The notes beneath the pieces are model-generated. The model saw only the letters and a program-made list of their open reading frames with translations. It did not search any database and was not told the origin of the DNA. This document shows positions 30,001 to 38,253 of a stretch of 64,000 nucleotides of DNA, piece by piece. This stretch comes from Calliopum simillimum (taxonomy: Eukaryota; Arthropoda; Insecta; Diptera; Lauxaniidae). The stretch lies in the NCBI GenBank assembly GCA_951812925.1, contig OX638368.1, positions 122,597,309 through 122,661,308 on the forward strand, written 5' to 3'. Numbering within the stretch: position 1 is the stretch's first letter; every line of letters begins with the position of its first letter. Position numbers and translations under genes: made by a program.

Positions 30001-32848
30001 ATATTTCTGCCAGGCTACAGCCATGCTGACCAAGCTTTTCTTATTCGTCTTAGTGTAAACTACCATTTTGCATTAAAAATTTCAGAATCCGCGATGACGG
30101 CACTTTTAATATTGCCGGCTCCTCGCCTATTATTTCTATCGGCACACACTGGTTCAAAATCCTAAAAAGCTGGACAAAAGTCAAAAAATAAAGTTTTTTT
30201 AAATTAACTTTTTATGAACCGTATTGTCCAACAGATATTCATAGACCTCAAAAAATTTGTATGAAAGATCCAGGTATTCCTACATTGCTCTTGGGATCTC
30301 TCCAAAAGTACGCTTCTCAGACGCAAAATTCTGAGAGTTATAAGTAAAAATTAAGTGTTCACTGTAAAAATTGTGTGGTTACTGTAAAACTGAACCGATT
30401 TTAATGTTTGAATATGGAATCTCTTTGTAAAAAAAATACTATCGAACCTCTATACTTAAGACTTGTAATAGTTTATAATTTTACGTTAATTATGATTTAC
30501 TTAAAATCAAATTATTTCACAAAATCAGTTTGCATTGGTTATGAAAAAAGCCCAGAACTAATTTATACCACGTCATACCACCAAGATTTTTTGGGTTTAA
30601 GAAGATTGAAACCTTTTCTAACACATATCAACAAATTGAGGTGCCTTTTTTATACCCTACACCCAGGGTATATTCACTTTGTCCTTCCGTTTGCAACGCA
30701 GAGAAGGAGGCGTGGCAGGTATAGAAAAGTATATATATTCTTGATCAGCGTCACCTCCTGAGTCGATATAGCCATGTCCGTCTGTCTGGGTGGCTGGCTG
30801 GCTGGCTGGCTGTGTGTTGAAATACACTTTTTGGGAAAACTGAGCAAGATAATTCAATGAAATTTGGTACATTGCCTCCGTCGTCAAAGTTAGCTCGGGG
30901 GATTGAAAATGAGCGAAATCGGTCAACGGACACGCCTACCGCCCATACAAAAAATATATTCAAAATGCAATTTTAGGAGTATTTTTCACGACAATGCAAC
31001 CACAATACAAATAAATACTACGAATTGTAAGCGCAAGCTCTGATAAAAAACTGAGCGAATTCGGACAAGAGAGATATTCGAACCGAATTTGACTCAGACT
31101 GTAAAAATTATAAATGAAAGCTCTCAGCAAAAATTGGTTGAAATCGTACAGGGGGGCGTGGCACCTCCCATATAAGCAAAAGTTTCAAAATGCTATACTG
31201 AAAAAGTTTTTTGAGATAATCCAACTTAATTTCACTCTGACACTAAAAAATATAAATGCAAGCTCTGAACAAAAACTGGGTGTACTCGGACAAGAGGGCG
31301 TGGTACCTCCCATACAAGCAAAAGCTTAAAAACGCTATACTGAAAGCGTTTTTTGAGATATTCGAACATAATTTGACTCTGACACTAAAAATTATAAATG
31401 AAAGCTCTCAGCGAAAATTGGGTGAAATAAAACAAGGGGGCGTGGCACCTCCCATATAAGCAAAAGATTCAAAATGCTATACTGAAAGAGTTTTTTGAGA
31501 TAATCCAACTAAATTTCACTCTTACACTAAAAAATATAAATGCAAGCTCTGAACATGAACTGGGTGTACTCGGACAAGAGGGCGTGGCACCTCCCATATA
31601 AGCAAAATTTTCAAAATACTGCAGTGTAGGGTATTTATTTTTTGGCCAGGCCAAAATTTACACCCTTACTAGTTTCCTTTTTTGTTTGACGCGATTTTTT
31701 CTGAAGCACCCATAGGAAAATTGAACTCATATTGCTTACCAAGTCGTCTGCTGAGTATTATTTTGCCGTAAACGCCACTTCGTTTAAAAAGCATAAGCAC
31801 ATAACTTGTGTAGAGACGAGCACAAGTTATCTGCTTTTGCTTTTTCAACGAAGTGGCGTTTACTTCAAAATAATACTCGGCCGACGAAGTGTCAATATGT
31901 GTTGCTCGCCTGAAATGGAAAAATTTTTATATTATTATACAGCTTATACTCCGTGATTTCGGAATCTAAAACCCCTTTTTATGTAGATCAATTAACCGTT
32001 GCACACAACTCTATCAAAGTTAAAGTTTTGAAATAAATTTTTAAATTAGATATAAAAATTGTGCAAGTGTTGTTTTTTGCCATTTCGAATCCGCCATTTT
32101 GTTTTTTAAAAATCTAACGTCAGACTCGTAATCAGTGACCCCAAAAACCCCCGAGTAAATTTTTTGTTGGATTTGGTTGAACATTTATGCAAGTCGTCCG
32201 CCATTTTGAATTCGCCATTTTGAATTCGCCATTTTTTTTTAAAAAAATCTAACATCAAATTCGTAATCGGCGACCTCAAAAACCCCCAGGTAAAAAATTT
32301 CGTCTCGAAACTTTAATGATTTCGACTTTTGGCCAGCTTTTAGGGATTTTGAACCAGTGTGCGGCAATGCGAATTTTATGATAGAAACCAATTTAAAAAC
32401 GAACCCAGAAAGCGTTTCGATACGCAATAGGGGCCTTAGTTCATTAGTCAACTGTGATGTTTCTTTGGGATGTGATTACAATTTTGAAGTCTACAATTTC
32501 AAAAGTGATTTTAAAATAAGAAATAACTTGTAAATAGGGTTGCTTAAAATCAAAAATTAATGAACAATTTCCCTGGCATAGTACACACACACAAACACTT
32601 TCTTAAAGCTCTTTGTTTTAAAATGCTATAATAACTCAACGAAACTTAAATAAAAAAAAAAAATATTTTTTGTTTTTATTACAGCTCAAGGCTACCGTAT
32701 GGTCCAATCAAATGTAGCTTGGGGAGTTCCAGGAACGGTTGTTCCCGGTGTTTCAGCAGCAGCTGCCACTGCAGCAGCCGCTGCTAATGGAACACTTACA
32801 CCGCAAATGATGTACAGTGCCGCAATGCCACAATATCAGACACAATGA
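21024..32848 (+). CDS. Rox8: TIA-1/TIAR-type RNA-binding protein with three RRMs
   Basis: Four coding exons, 21024-21251, 21517-22386, 22637-22721 and 32685-32848, join in frame (1347 nt, 448 residues). Junctions: AAG/GTTATA...ACAG/GTT; ACA/GTGAGT...CAAG/GGT; GGAG/GTAAGT...ACAG/CTC. RRM1 (about residues 8-76) has TLYVGNL and DPYAFIEY. RRM2 (96-170) has HIFVGDL and KGYAFVSF. RRM3 (208-280) has TVYCGGF and KGYAFIKF. An Ala/Gln-rich tail with YWYPP and YMQQGYYPYAY repeats follows. The family binds U-rich RNA, promotes use of weak 5' splice sites in the nucleus, and enters stress granules. The first donor (GTTATA) and second donor (GTGAGT, directly followed by an in-frame TAA) are weak or readable-through, so alternative short isoforms are possible. 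Intron 3 is about 10 kb and packed with transposons. Confidence 0.95.
21273..21450. repeat. Inverted repeat inside Rox8 intron 1
   Basis: AAAAGCTGGCCACTTTTT (21273-21290) faces AAAAGTGGCCAGCTTTC (21434-21450), giving a stem of about 17 bp around a 143-bp loop that spans much of the 265-bp intron. It may be a MITE or an intron secondary structure that brings the splice sites together. Confidence 0.6.
22387..22636 (+). other. Rox8 intron 2
   Basis: The intron is bounded by GTGAGT and TTCTTCAAG. Reading through the donor adds two residues (V-S) and then TAA, so retention would truncate the protein just after YWYPPT. Confidence 0.75.
22937..26427 (-). mobile_element. RTE-like non-LTR retrotransposon (LINE), apparently full length
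   Basis: The element runs on the minus strand, antisense to Rox8, within Rox8 intron 3. The 5' end is placed near 26427, where unrelated AT-rich sequence gives way to TTAGGGGTCAGAATATGCCC and then GGTAAGCATGCCTGTCGTAA. The 3' end follows the ORF stop closely and finishes in a short CATA tandem (minus strand), as RTE elements often end in short repeats. No clear target-site duplication was found. The 5' UTR is about 360 bp. Confidence 0.8.
22964..26068 (-). CDS. LINE polyprotein: apurinic-like endonuclease plus reverse transcriptase
   Basis: One uninterrupted frame of 1034 residues, the size of a single-ORF RTE element. The endonuclease part has GSWNVRTLN, LSECRW, GDLNAKVG, a Q-I-D-H segment and GSDHHLL. 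The reverse transcriptase part has NNKAAGIDQI, NYRGITLL, QAGFRRNRSC, FVDYSTAFDS, YADD (about residues 780-783), GLKIN and FTYLGS. A C-terminal KWGWIGHTLRK and GRGRPKTNW region follows, typical of this group. Residue 738 is Trp in SGVWQGC, where the family usually has Arg (SGVRQGC). That is one C-to-T change and could impair activity. The protein makes a target-primed copy of its own RNA. An intact frame implies recent insertion. Confidence 0.9.
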   Translation of the reverse strand: MDRKTMGNNSPSGTHQSVVNPPASAACTSDLEVQETCIVRNDSPITGTNMVSQNFKILSMKTRTRIGSWNVRTLNEPGKIHQAVRELHKFNLEILGLSECRWNGAGEYVLPDGEKFLYSGRSQDDIHRDGVGFLLSKTAVKAVMEWKPVNERLIWCRFRTPARNITIFQAYAPTELAERETKDEFYSQLAAAINSAHKNDIIMVMGDLNAKVGSENLNLEHVIGRHGLGARNDNGELLIDACNTAGLVVGGTLFPHKKCHKATWVSPNNTTENQIDHFCISRKWRGSLLDVRVKRAADIGSDHHLLVAVIRLKLAANKRPSEQSVAKKFDVLKLKNDEVRRSFVEELKTVPFDCGGSIETSWRAAKAAFLNSSEKILGFRPSNKKHWMSEETWGLVEKRRSAKKLRDDAKTRAQKNVAEKVFNSLNKEVRRSCRQDKRRMYNDLASEAESAANAQNLRQLYDITRRLSGRKLQQSRPIKDKNGNLLTSADDQLNRWKEYFCDILNPMSTTSLQPESPTTTAAMTRSSSRIQTPPPTIDEIVKAIQSMKNNKAAGIDQITAELLKACPVTSAKILHPLLNKIWSEERLPEDWLHGMLVKLPKKGDLSECRNYRGITLLSVPSKVLTKVLLSRVSEKLDSAIRKQQAGFRRNRSCVDQINTLRIIVEQSCEWRAALQLVFVDYSTAFDSVSRENIWASLQRRGIAAKAINLVRAQYEGFKCSVLHNGLLSPTFTTNSGVWQGCLLSPSLFLIVLDDILDKALKKAKRGIQWNFTEHLEDLDYADDICLLSSKHSDMQSKIEDLVLESQKAGLKINVSKTKSMKLNASNDMTFKAGSDDIGNVDSFTYLGSIISMDGGAKEDINSRIAKAKGAFAQLNKIWSSSVISTKTRVRIFDSNVKSVLLYGCETWLVTEQLTNKLQVFVNKCLRRILKVWWPRTISNAELHQKCKQKAIANEIKLRKWGWIGHTLRKPHSEVCRQALEWNPQGSRGRGRPKTNWKRSLEKEIQESGKSWQEIKVIARDRDKWRDFILALCSS
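26428..26822. other. Rox8 intron 3 spacer between two LINEs
   Basis: AT-rich, with a short TATATGTATAAGTATATATG repeat near 26450. No coding potential seen. Confidence 0.5.
26823..28161 (+). pseudogene. Dead LINE with reverse transcriptase and RNase H remnants
   Basis: Broken frames read, in order, TALAAFLDIEGAFNNI-like, GTPQGGKLSPL, VGAYADDLVLM, GLCINLSKTQVIFFTRK, VKFVGVILDHK, then after a deletion an RNase H tail LNWVPGHHVVEGNEIADEQA, and finally YSRCGWCDEDGEENLEHLLC with CPAL. That order (RT, RNase H, Cys-rich tail) fits I/LOA-type LINEs rather than the RTE element next door. Several stops and frameshifts, and the loss of sequence between RT and RNase H, mark it as a pseudogene. The end CCTAACCTAG at about 28152-28161 resembles LINE 3' termini. 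Confidence 0.75.
28438..28577. mobile_element. 140-bp palindromic MITE
   Basis: TTGGGAGATTCCTTTAAACG, then TGTTAAAGCCTCGAAAACCTCG, faces its reverse complement ending CGTTTAAAGGAATCCCCCAA. The arms are about 47 bp with a handful of mismatches, around a loop of about 40 bp. Located in Rox8 intron 3. Confidence 0.75.
28578..29423. other. Rox8 intron 3 spacer
   Basis: AT-rich, no gene. TGTTTTTGACACTTGGCAAT (29057) and its complement ATTGCCAAGTGTCAAAAACA (29260) form an imperfect inverted repeat of about 35 bp, probably another degenerate MITE (about 29050-29285). Confidence 0.5.
29424..30122. mobile_element. ~700-bp palindromic element with ~275-bp arms
   Basis: The left end GGAGCCGGCAATACTAAAAG, continuing TGCCGTCATCGCGGATTCTG, is repeated in reverse complement ending CACTTTTAATATTGCCGGCTCC. 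The arms match through GCAAAATGGTAGTTTACACT, AAGCTTGGTCAGCATGG, CATCGATTAA and ATTCAGAAAAAATCC, leaving only a short centre at about 29730-29815. The interior encodes nothing. Arms this long and this alike imply a recent origin or ongoing homogenisation. Confidence 0.85.
30651..31672 (+). mobile_element. INE-1/DINE-1-like element, most complete copy
   Basis: It starts TATACCCTACACCCAGGGTA, then GTATATATATTCTTGATCAG, CGTCACCTCCTGAGTCGATA and TAGCCATGTCCGTCTGTCTG, the module I recall from Drosophila INE-1/DNAREP1 elements. Then follow tandem units of about 142 bp, each with GGGCGTGGCACCTCCCATAT (about 31144, 31297, 31439, 31580). It ends in the stem TTTGGCCAGGCCAAA, a spacer and CTAG. A (GGCT)n run lies at about 30790-30810. 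A 3' stem and CTAG end fit the Helitron/Helentron-related nature of this family. No protein coded. Confidence 0.8.
31741..31890. mobile_element. Hairpin MITE, complete copy (150 bp)
   Basis: Almost the whole element is one stem. CTGAGTATTATTTTGCCGTA, AACGCCACTTCGTTTAAAAA and GCATAAGCACATAACTTGTG face CACAAGTTATCTGCTTTTGC, TTTTTCAACGAAGTGGCGTT and ACTTCAAAATAATACTCGGC. The partial relative at 3404-3516 has the same ends. Confidence 0.8.
32088..32296. repeat. Two-unit tandem repeat, ~137-bp period
   Basis: Unit 1 has CGCCATTTTGTTTTTTAAAA, ATCTAACGTCAGACTCGTAA and CCCCAAAAACCCCCGAGTAA. Unit 2 repeats it as CGCCATTTTTTTTTAAAAAA, ATCTAACATCAAATTCGTAA and CCTCAAAAACCCCCAGGTAA. Confidence 0.7.
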
Positions 32849-33964
32849 AGCTGAAAAGTTGTTGCATCAAATGTGTAAAGTCGATGACGACCATCGCAGC
32901 AATAACGACATTTAACATTACGCTATCATTTGATCATCTCTCGTTATTCCTGGGTTGTATGCAAATAAGAAACACAATTCAAACAACAAATTTAAAATTA
33001 AATAAAAAGATTATATGATAGAGAACAAAATTCTAACAGTTCAATGAACACCAAAACACGTTCTTTAAGTTAAAAAAAAAACTCATTTTTGCATACAATC
33101 TCAAAAACCATAGGAGTTAGGTCGTTGTTAATTAAATTCTATTTAAATAAACAGAACAAAAAAAAAAACAAAAAAAAAAAAAAAAAAAAATATATTACAA
33201 CATTCAAAAAACATCAGAAACTTATTTTAAGTAATTTAATTTTTCTTAAAATTGTAATAAAATTTATAATTGAGAAATAAAAAAACGGACAAATGAAACA
33301 AAATTAAACACCAACAACACACAATTGAGAAACTACAAAAAAAAACCTAAAATGGGAAGCCAATAACCTACATGTAATTAATTAATAGCTTAACAATCGA
33401 AGACAAAGTTGAGAAAAAACAAGAGACGGAAGAATTAATATAACGTGTTTTTCACTGTAAACCAACAAAAAAACTTGATTTGAAATAAAATAATATTGAA
33501 AAATAATTTATAAACAACATTAACTTAAAAGCCCATAGGAGAACGAATGCGATATATGTATATGTAATATATAAAAAAAAATAAAAATCAGAAACATTAA
33601 AGTTAGTTTTTTCTTAAATCTATTTTTTAACTATCTGGCCTGGATCGTATTTCGACTGCCTAATGATGAAAATTGAAAGAACGCTTGGACCGGTGCCGTC
33701 CCACGGACTACTGGTTGGGAAACACTGAACAGAAGATTGCATAAACCTTAGATTTTATACTGTATTAAGCTCTGCTAGACTGTAAGGAGTTAGAAACTAC
33801 TGACCAAAAGAGGTAATGTAAACAAAGGTTTTATGACGAAACGAATCGATTGACTGATTTTCAAATGCTTGCATCCTAAAAGTTAAGACAAAAATTAAAA
33901 TTTTTGTTCACAAACTTTATTCTTTGAGTCAATAGACCAGTCAAATTAGATACTGGCTACATAA
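32849..33964. other. Rox8 3' UTR and spacer
   Basis: A-rich sequence with long poly-A runs (about 33160-33190) and several AATAAA signals (for example 33000 and 33277), consistent with a 3' UTR. No separate gene. Confidence 0.6.
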
Positions 33965-35335
33965 TATGTGAGTTGCACTAATTCCAAACTTCATAAAACC
34001 AATACTGCCGTCCTAAGCAAGAAGGCCGTAACTGCAATTTTCCAAAAAAATGAATTTATGGCGTTTTTTGAGTATACCTTTATTTTCCCTATAAAATCAA
34101 CTACGACTTTTGTCGTAACTCCCAGCCGTACAATTTTACTAAACAAGAATACCGTATCTCCACATGCTAAGCAAAAACACCGCAATTCCATAAAAATGTA
34201 TGATACTACATACATTTTAAAATTATTTCGTTACCCTAAATCATTTCAAAAACAAACAAATTTTCTTTATGGAACACCTCGTGCGCATAGAAAGTATCGA
34301 TTGTGGCCCCTGGACAAGTCAGTTAACTAAGTACAATTTTCTCTAAGATCTATGTTAGTGTATGATTCCACAGAGGACAACTGCAGCAGCTCAGATGAAT
34401 TAATCTGTGATTCAAGTTGGAAATCACAACGTAAGGAAATTCAACCCCACATGGTGGACAACTCATCAGATCAAAACCCTTTTACAAAAAAAGGAACTGT
34501 GTAAGCGGAAATATAACAAAGACACTGCAGAACAACGGAAAAGAGCTTGCCAGGAAGAAAAAGCCAATAGACACAAAATTGGTATTGGACTTGGTCACCA
34601 AAAGACAAGAATGTTTCTTCGGATTTTTTCACAATAAATTTAATCAAAAGTTGTCTTTACGGCATTTTTGATTTGTATCAGCTTCGTCGGAAGTAGTGCG
34701 ATGCAAAACATATTATCGTAACTCCATTTTTGACTGAAATTTACGGAATTGGCTATTTCCACTGTGGCCATCATGTAGAGCGTAACAAATCCTTTAGGAA
34801 TGAGGAATAAAAAATAATTTTCCTTAAAGCTGAAAGCGTTGTGGAAACGAAACAGCAAGAAACGCAAAAAACTAATTTTACAGAAATAAAAATTTATTGG
34901 AGTTACGGCATTCTTTCTTTGGATGGCAGTATACCAATCGAGAGAATTTTGACCTGAACGTCAATGCTACAACTAGGTAACTCCAATTTTCTAGTTTTGA
35001 GATAATTCAATTCTTCTTCTTATAATATTAATATTTTTATAAATTTGACTAGACTGAATTTTGACTTTTTTTGTTTTGTTTTTTCTTATAACTTTGCAAT
35101 GGTGCCTGGTTAGGCAGGATTGTACACAAAACCATCAAGAATACCATAGCTCACTTATCCCAAGAATGTTTATTTAAGAGTTACCTAGTTGAAACATTGA
35201 CGTGGCGATATCAAAATGGGTCCTCCCAATTTTTCAGGGTTATCGTGTAAATGGGGGTTTTCCTCGTGAAGTACCAGGTAAAAAATTTTGATGTTTCCGA
35301 TTTTAGTAATATTTGATTATGTTAAACTAAATCAA
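33965..35335. mobile_element. Rearranged second copy of the ATGTGATGCTTGCACTAATT family, split by a nested element
   Basis: The left end ATGTGAGTTGCACTAATTCC matches 19284. The matching continuation ACCAATCGAGAGAATTTT resumes at 34933, after a 925-bp insertion. Further on, 35000-35110 matches the family interior in reverse orientation (TTCTTATAACTTTGCAATGG, GGTTAGGCAG), while 35205-35330 matches it in forward orientation (GTCCTCCCAATTTTTCAGGG, CTCGTGAAGTACCAGGTAAA). An additional inverted repeat, AACGTCAATGCTACAACTAG near 34957 with CTAGTTGAAACATTGACGT near 35189, brackets the inverted part. Confidence 0.6.
34005..34929. mobile_element. Nested TIR element inserted at TA (Tc1/mariner-like insertion)
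   Basis: The ends CTGCCGTCCTAAGCAAGAAG, then GCCGTAACT, and (complement of right) CTGCCATCCAAAGAAAGAAT, then GCCGTAACT, are imperfect TIRs of about 35 bp. TA dinucleotides flank both ends, and the interrupted host element shows the empty-site sequence CCTATACCAATCG at 19315, consistent with a TA duplication. The interior has one 50-codon frame (34350-34502, acidic, DSTEDNCSSSDELICDSSW) but no recognisable transposase. Confidence 0.65.
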
Positions 35336-35357
35336 ATAGCTATCATATGTATATACC

Positions 35358-35710
35358 AAGTTTAATAACGATAGCTGCTATGGGTGCGAAGATGTGGTAT
35401 TTTAAGTTTTTTTTTTTATATAAGTGACTCAACACCTCCTTATCTACATAATCCCCGCACTATTTGCAGGATGTTTTATAAGTATAATTGACGCCATTTC
35501 ATAAAGTTTAATAACGATAGCTGCTATAGATGCGGAAATATTACATACTCACGGATTTTTTCGTATGGAACTGCAGCGCCCCTAGTCCAAGCTCCGCAAT
35601 TTTTGCATGATCTTTGTTAGATACTATGTGCATTCATGTTTCAAGTTTCGTAACTGCTATAGATGCAGAATTATTAAATTTTCAGAATTTTTTTATATTG
35701 GGGGTGTAAC
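35358..35710. repeat. Diverged tandem repeat, ~140-bp unit, three copies
   Basis: CAAGTTTAATAACGATAGCT then GCTATGGGTGCGAAGAT (35358), AAGTTTAATAACGATAGCTG then CTATAGATGCGGAAATATTA (35500), and CAAGTTTCGTAACTGCTATA then GATGCAGAATTATTA (35640) recur at regular spacing. The sequence style matches the internal arrays of the Helitron-type repeats in the window. Confidence 0.6.
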
Positions 35711-36369
35711 GCCCCTTGATTCAATCCCCTCTATTTTGTATGGCACTTTTTTTATTTTTTAACGATTTTTGGCTTTCGGGATGAAATTTTGACTTTATTG
35801 TATTCAGTAACGTGAAATTGTATAGCAAACATTTCTATAGTACACACTAATTCAAAATTCCTGTTTTGGGTGTCATTAACCCTTATGTGGAGGACGTAGA
35901 GGGTCAAAGTTTTCTACAAAAATATTCCTCGTAATATTCTGGAAGTTTGCTGAACACATGATACACCTCAGAAGTAAGGATCCTATAGTTAAATATATCG
36001 ATTTGAAACAAGAATCCGTTATTTTTGTTTTTTTCTAGTACATACAATGGATTTAAATACTTAAAAAAATCGATTAAAAAAAAAAATCTGATGTGCTGGT
36101 GAAAAACGATGAGACACGGGTATTTTTTTAACGTCTATTTTAAGAGTTTTTTTTGGATTTTCTCATGTGTTTTACAACAAGTTTGAAATTGTCGGACAGA
36201 GTAATCGAGAGACAATTTTTTTGTTCCACGCGTATGTGCATGGGTATATGTAATTTTTTTTTTGCATTTTGGATTGAGTCAAAAGGCATTTTTCCGGATT
36301 TCCAGGTATATCAAGTACCTCAGCTTCGACTTGCGAGTAAACCTAACCTACATCAGTTCTATTTCGATA
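35711..36369. other. Intergenic, no gene recognised
   Basis: AT-rich spacer between repeat arrays and a LINE fragment. No coding frame with domain features. Confidence 0.45.
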
Positions 36370-36560
36370 CAAGGCTTGAAAATCAACAGGAATAAAACAA
36401 AAACCTCTAACCAGTGTCAACAAACGTTTTATGATAGCCAAATCTAGAGATGAACCTCACTTACTTGGGTAGCGTCATAACAACTGATAGAAGAATTGAA
36501 GCCATCGTATGGATAAGTTTCGTGAAAGCCTTTGAGAATTTTGCACTTACTTCCTACTTA
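36370..36560 (+). pseudogene. Short RTE-type reverse transcriptase fragment
   Basis: Reads GLKINRNKTKT and, after frame changes, LTYLGSVITTDRRIEA. These match in order and spacing the GLKIN...KTK and FTYLGS...DGG motifs of the intact LINE at 22964-26068, so this is a diverged fragment of a related element. Confidence 0.6.
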
Positions 36561-38253
36561 AAAATGAAGTTAAAGAACATGAATGAATCTTAAAAATGTA
36601 TATGCAACAAATAAATAAAATAAAAACGATAGGTTTACCTAATTCTCGGAAACGTTTATTTTTATTTTAGTATGCACTGCTCTAAGTTTAATGTTCAATA
36701 CAATTGCGATTTTTCCGCTTTTGTCTAATATAAATTAAATATATGTATGTATACAACAAAAATCTTATAAAGCTATATCATAACATGATTGTAAAACTAA
36801 CATAAGTAAACCTATTAAAACAATCTAATAAATTAATACAAAAGAAAATTACACAACAGAGTTAAATACATACTTATTTATAAACATAGTAAATTTCTAG
36901 TAGCAATGAAATAAATGTATCCGGCTAAATCAAAAACGAAAAACTACTTTGGAACTGAGATGCCCACTGTCCTTCATATTATGAACTACTAAAACCGAAT
37001 CAAATATCAATATTTTGAGATGTTTAACCTTTAAGAGTCATATGTTGTTCGTCCATGATAAATTATATATTAGCCCTTCGGTAATGTACTCAAAAGTTTT
37101 CTAATGGATTTCTTATGGATTTCTCATTATTCAAGAAAGACTTATTTATAAAAATTTTACGACTGAATTTGGATTAAGCACTCTATAAGAAATGATAACG
37201 TGCAAAATGAAAATATTGTCACTTAAGCGTTAAACATCTCGAAATAATTTTTGGTTACCGTTTCTCGAATAAAAAAAACCGTCAAAACCTATCTATATAT
37301 TATCCTTGGAAAGAAATATTAACAATTTTCGCGTTAATAGCTTTTGACTTTTCTAACTTTTTTTCTTCTTGATTCAGATCTGTTTTTAAATTTCAGCGAT
37401 AAAATTGTAAAGAGAAAAGTCCTCTGATTGGAATCAATTTCATTTATCATTGAATGCGGATTTTAAAACAGAGCCATGCAAAATTTACTAAGTTTAGTTG
37501 ATAATTTACAATTTCTTTTATTGCTTGTGACACTAATATTAATAATAAATAATAATGTTAAGATGTAACAATCAGATTAATAAACCAAGTACGTTATAAG
37601 AAAACTTACGCAGTAATAAGAAAGTTATCAAAAGGGCAGTATGCAATTTTGATTACTTTAAAAACATTTATTTTTATATTAAAAACTAATCAAAATTGAA
37701 AAAATCATATAATAGTATAAAACATATTTTAATATCTTTAATAATGTGGCAAATGAAAAAGAAAAAAAAGTGGCACGAGATAGTTAAGACAGAAATTTTA
37801 TTTATATCCTTTGGTAATGGTGAATCTAAAGCTGGCCAGACTTTCAAATATTAAACAAAATTGCAAAAAAAAAAAAAAAACACCTTAAAAGCAGAAAAAC
37901 GTTACGTTAAGACTTTCCGATATTTTACCCATAAGTGCAAAGAAAAAAATTTAATTTTTGCAAACTGACGATCGAATTTCTAAAGCTAGTTAATGTCTAC
38001 AACCAGATTTAGGTTCAGCATCCTTTTTTTTTGTGCCTAAGTCATTAATCAGATATATAATACGCATTTAAAATTAAAAACGCCTATAAAATTTAATAAT
38101 AATAATGGCTATAATTAAGAACGGAATGTTGAGAAACTAATTCGTTAATAAAAAATACTAAAACTACAACCTTAAATAACTATTCAATATAATGAAATTA
38201 TTACTTGCAGAAATGTATTGAAATCACACCTACATACATACATTGACCATAAT
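36561..38253. other. Convergent spacer; probable spas 3' UTR
   Basis: Very AT-rich, no gene. The part nearest 38253 (minus strand) should hold the spas 3' UTR and poly(A) site. A short A run lies at about 37865-37880. Confidence 0.5.

Larger units (their letters stand above)
30140..32365. mobile_element. 2.2-kb TIR element carrying nested insertions
   Basis: CGGCACACACTGGTTCAAAA, then TCCTAAAAAGCTGGACAAAA at the left end, matches the reverse complement of the right end (GCCGCACACTGGTTCAAAAT, then CCCTAAAAGCTGGCCAAAAG) over about 45 bp. Inside lie an INE-1-like repeat (30651-31672), a hairpin MITE (31741-31890) and a ~137-bp tandem duplication (32088-32296). No transposase frame survives. It sits in Rox8 intron 3, immediately after the 700-bp palindrome. 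Confidence 0.7.

Noticed and set aside
30143..30175. GGTTCAAAATCC resembling a Pol III B box (tRNA or SINE)
   Set aside because: The sequence is part of a terminal inverted repeat present at both ends, with no matching A box and no tRNA fold.
33155..33192. Long A-rich run as a retroposed poly(A) tail
   Set aside because: It lies in the Rox8 3' UTR with no upstream retrocopy; treated as low-complexity UTR.
33968..34330. 120-codon plus-strand frame
   Set aside because: It starts in the outer element's TIR and crosses into the nested element, so it cannot be an ancestral gene.
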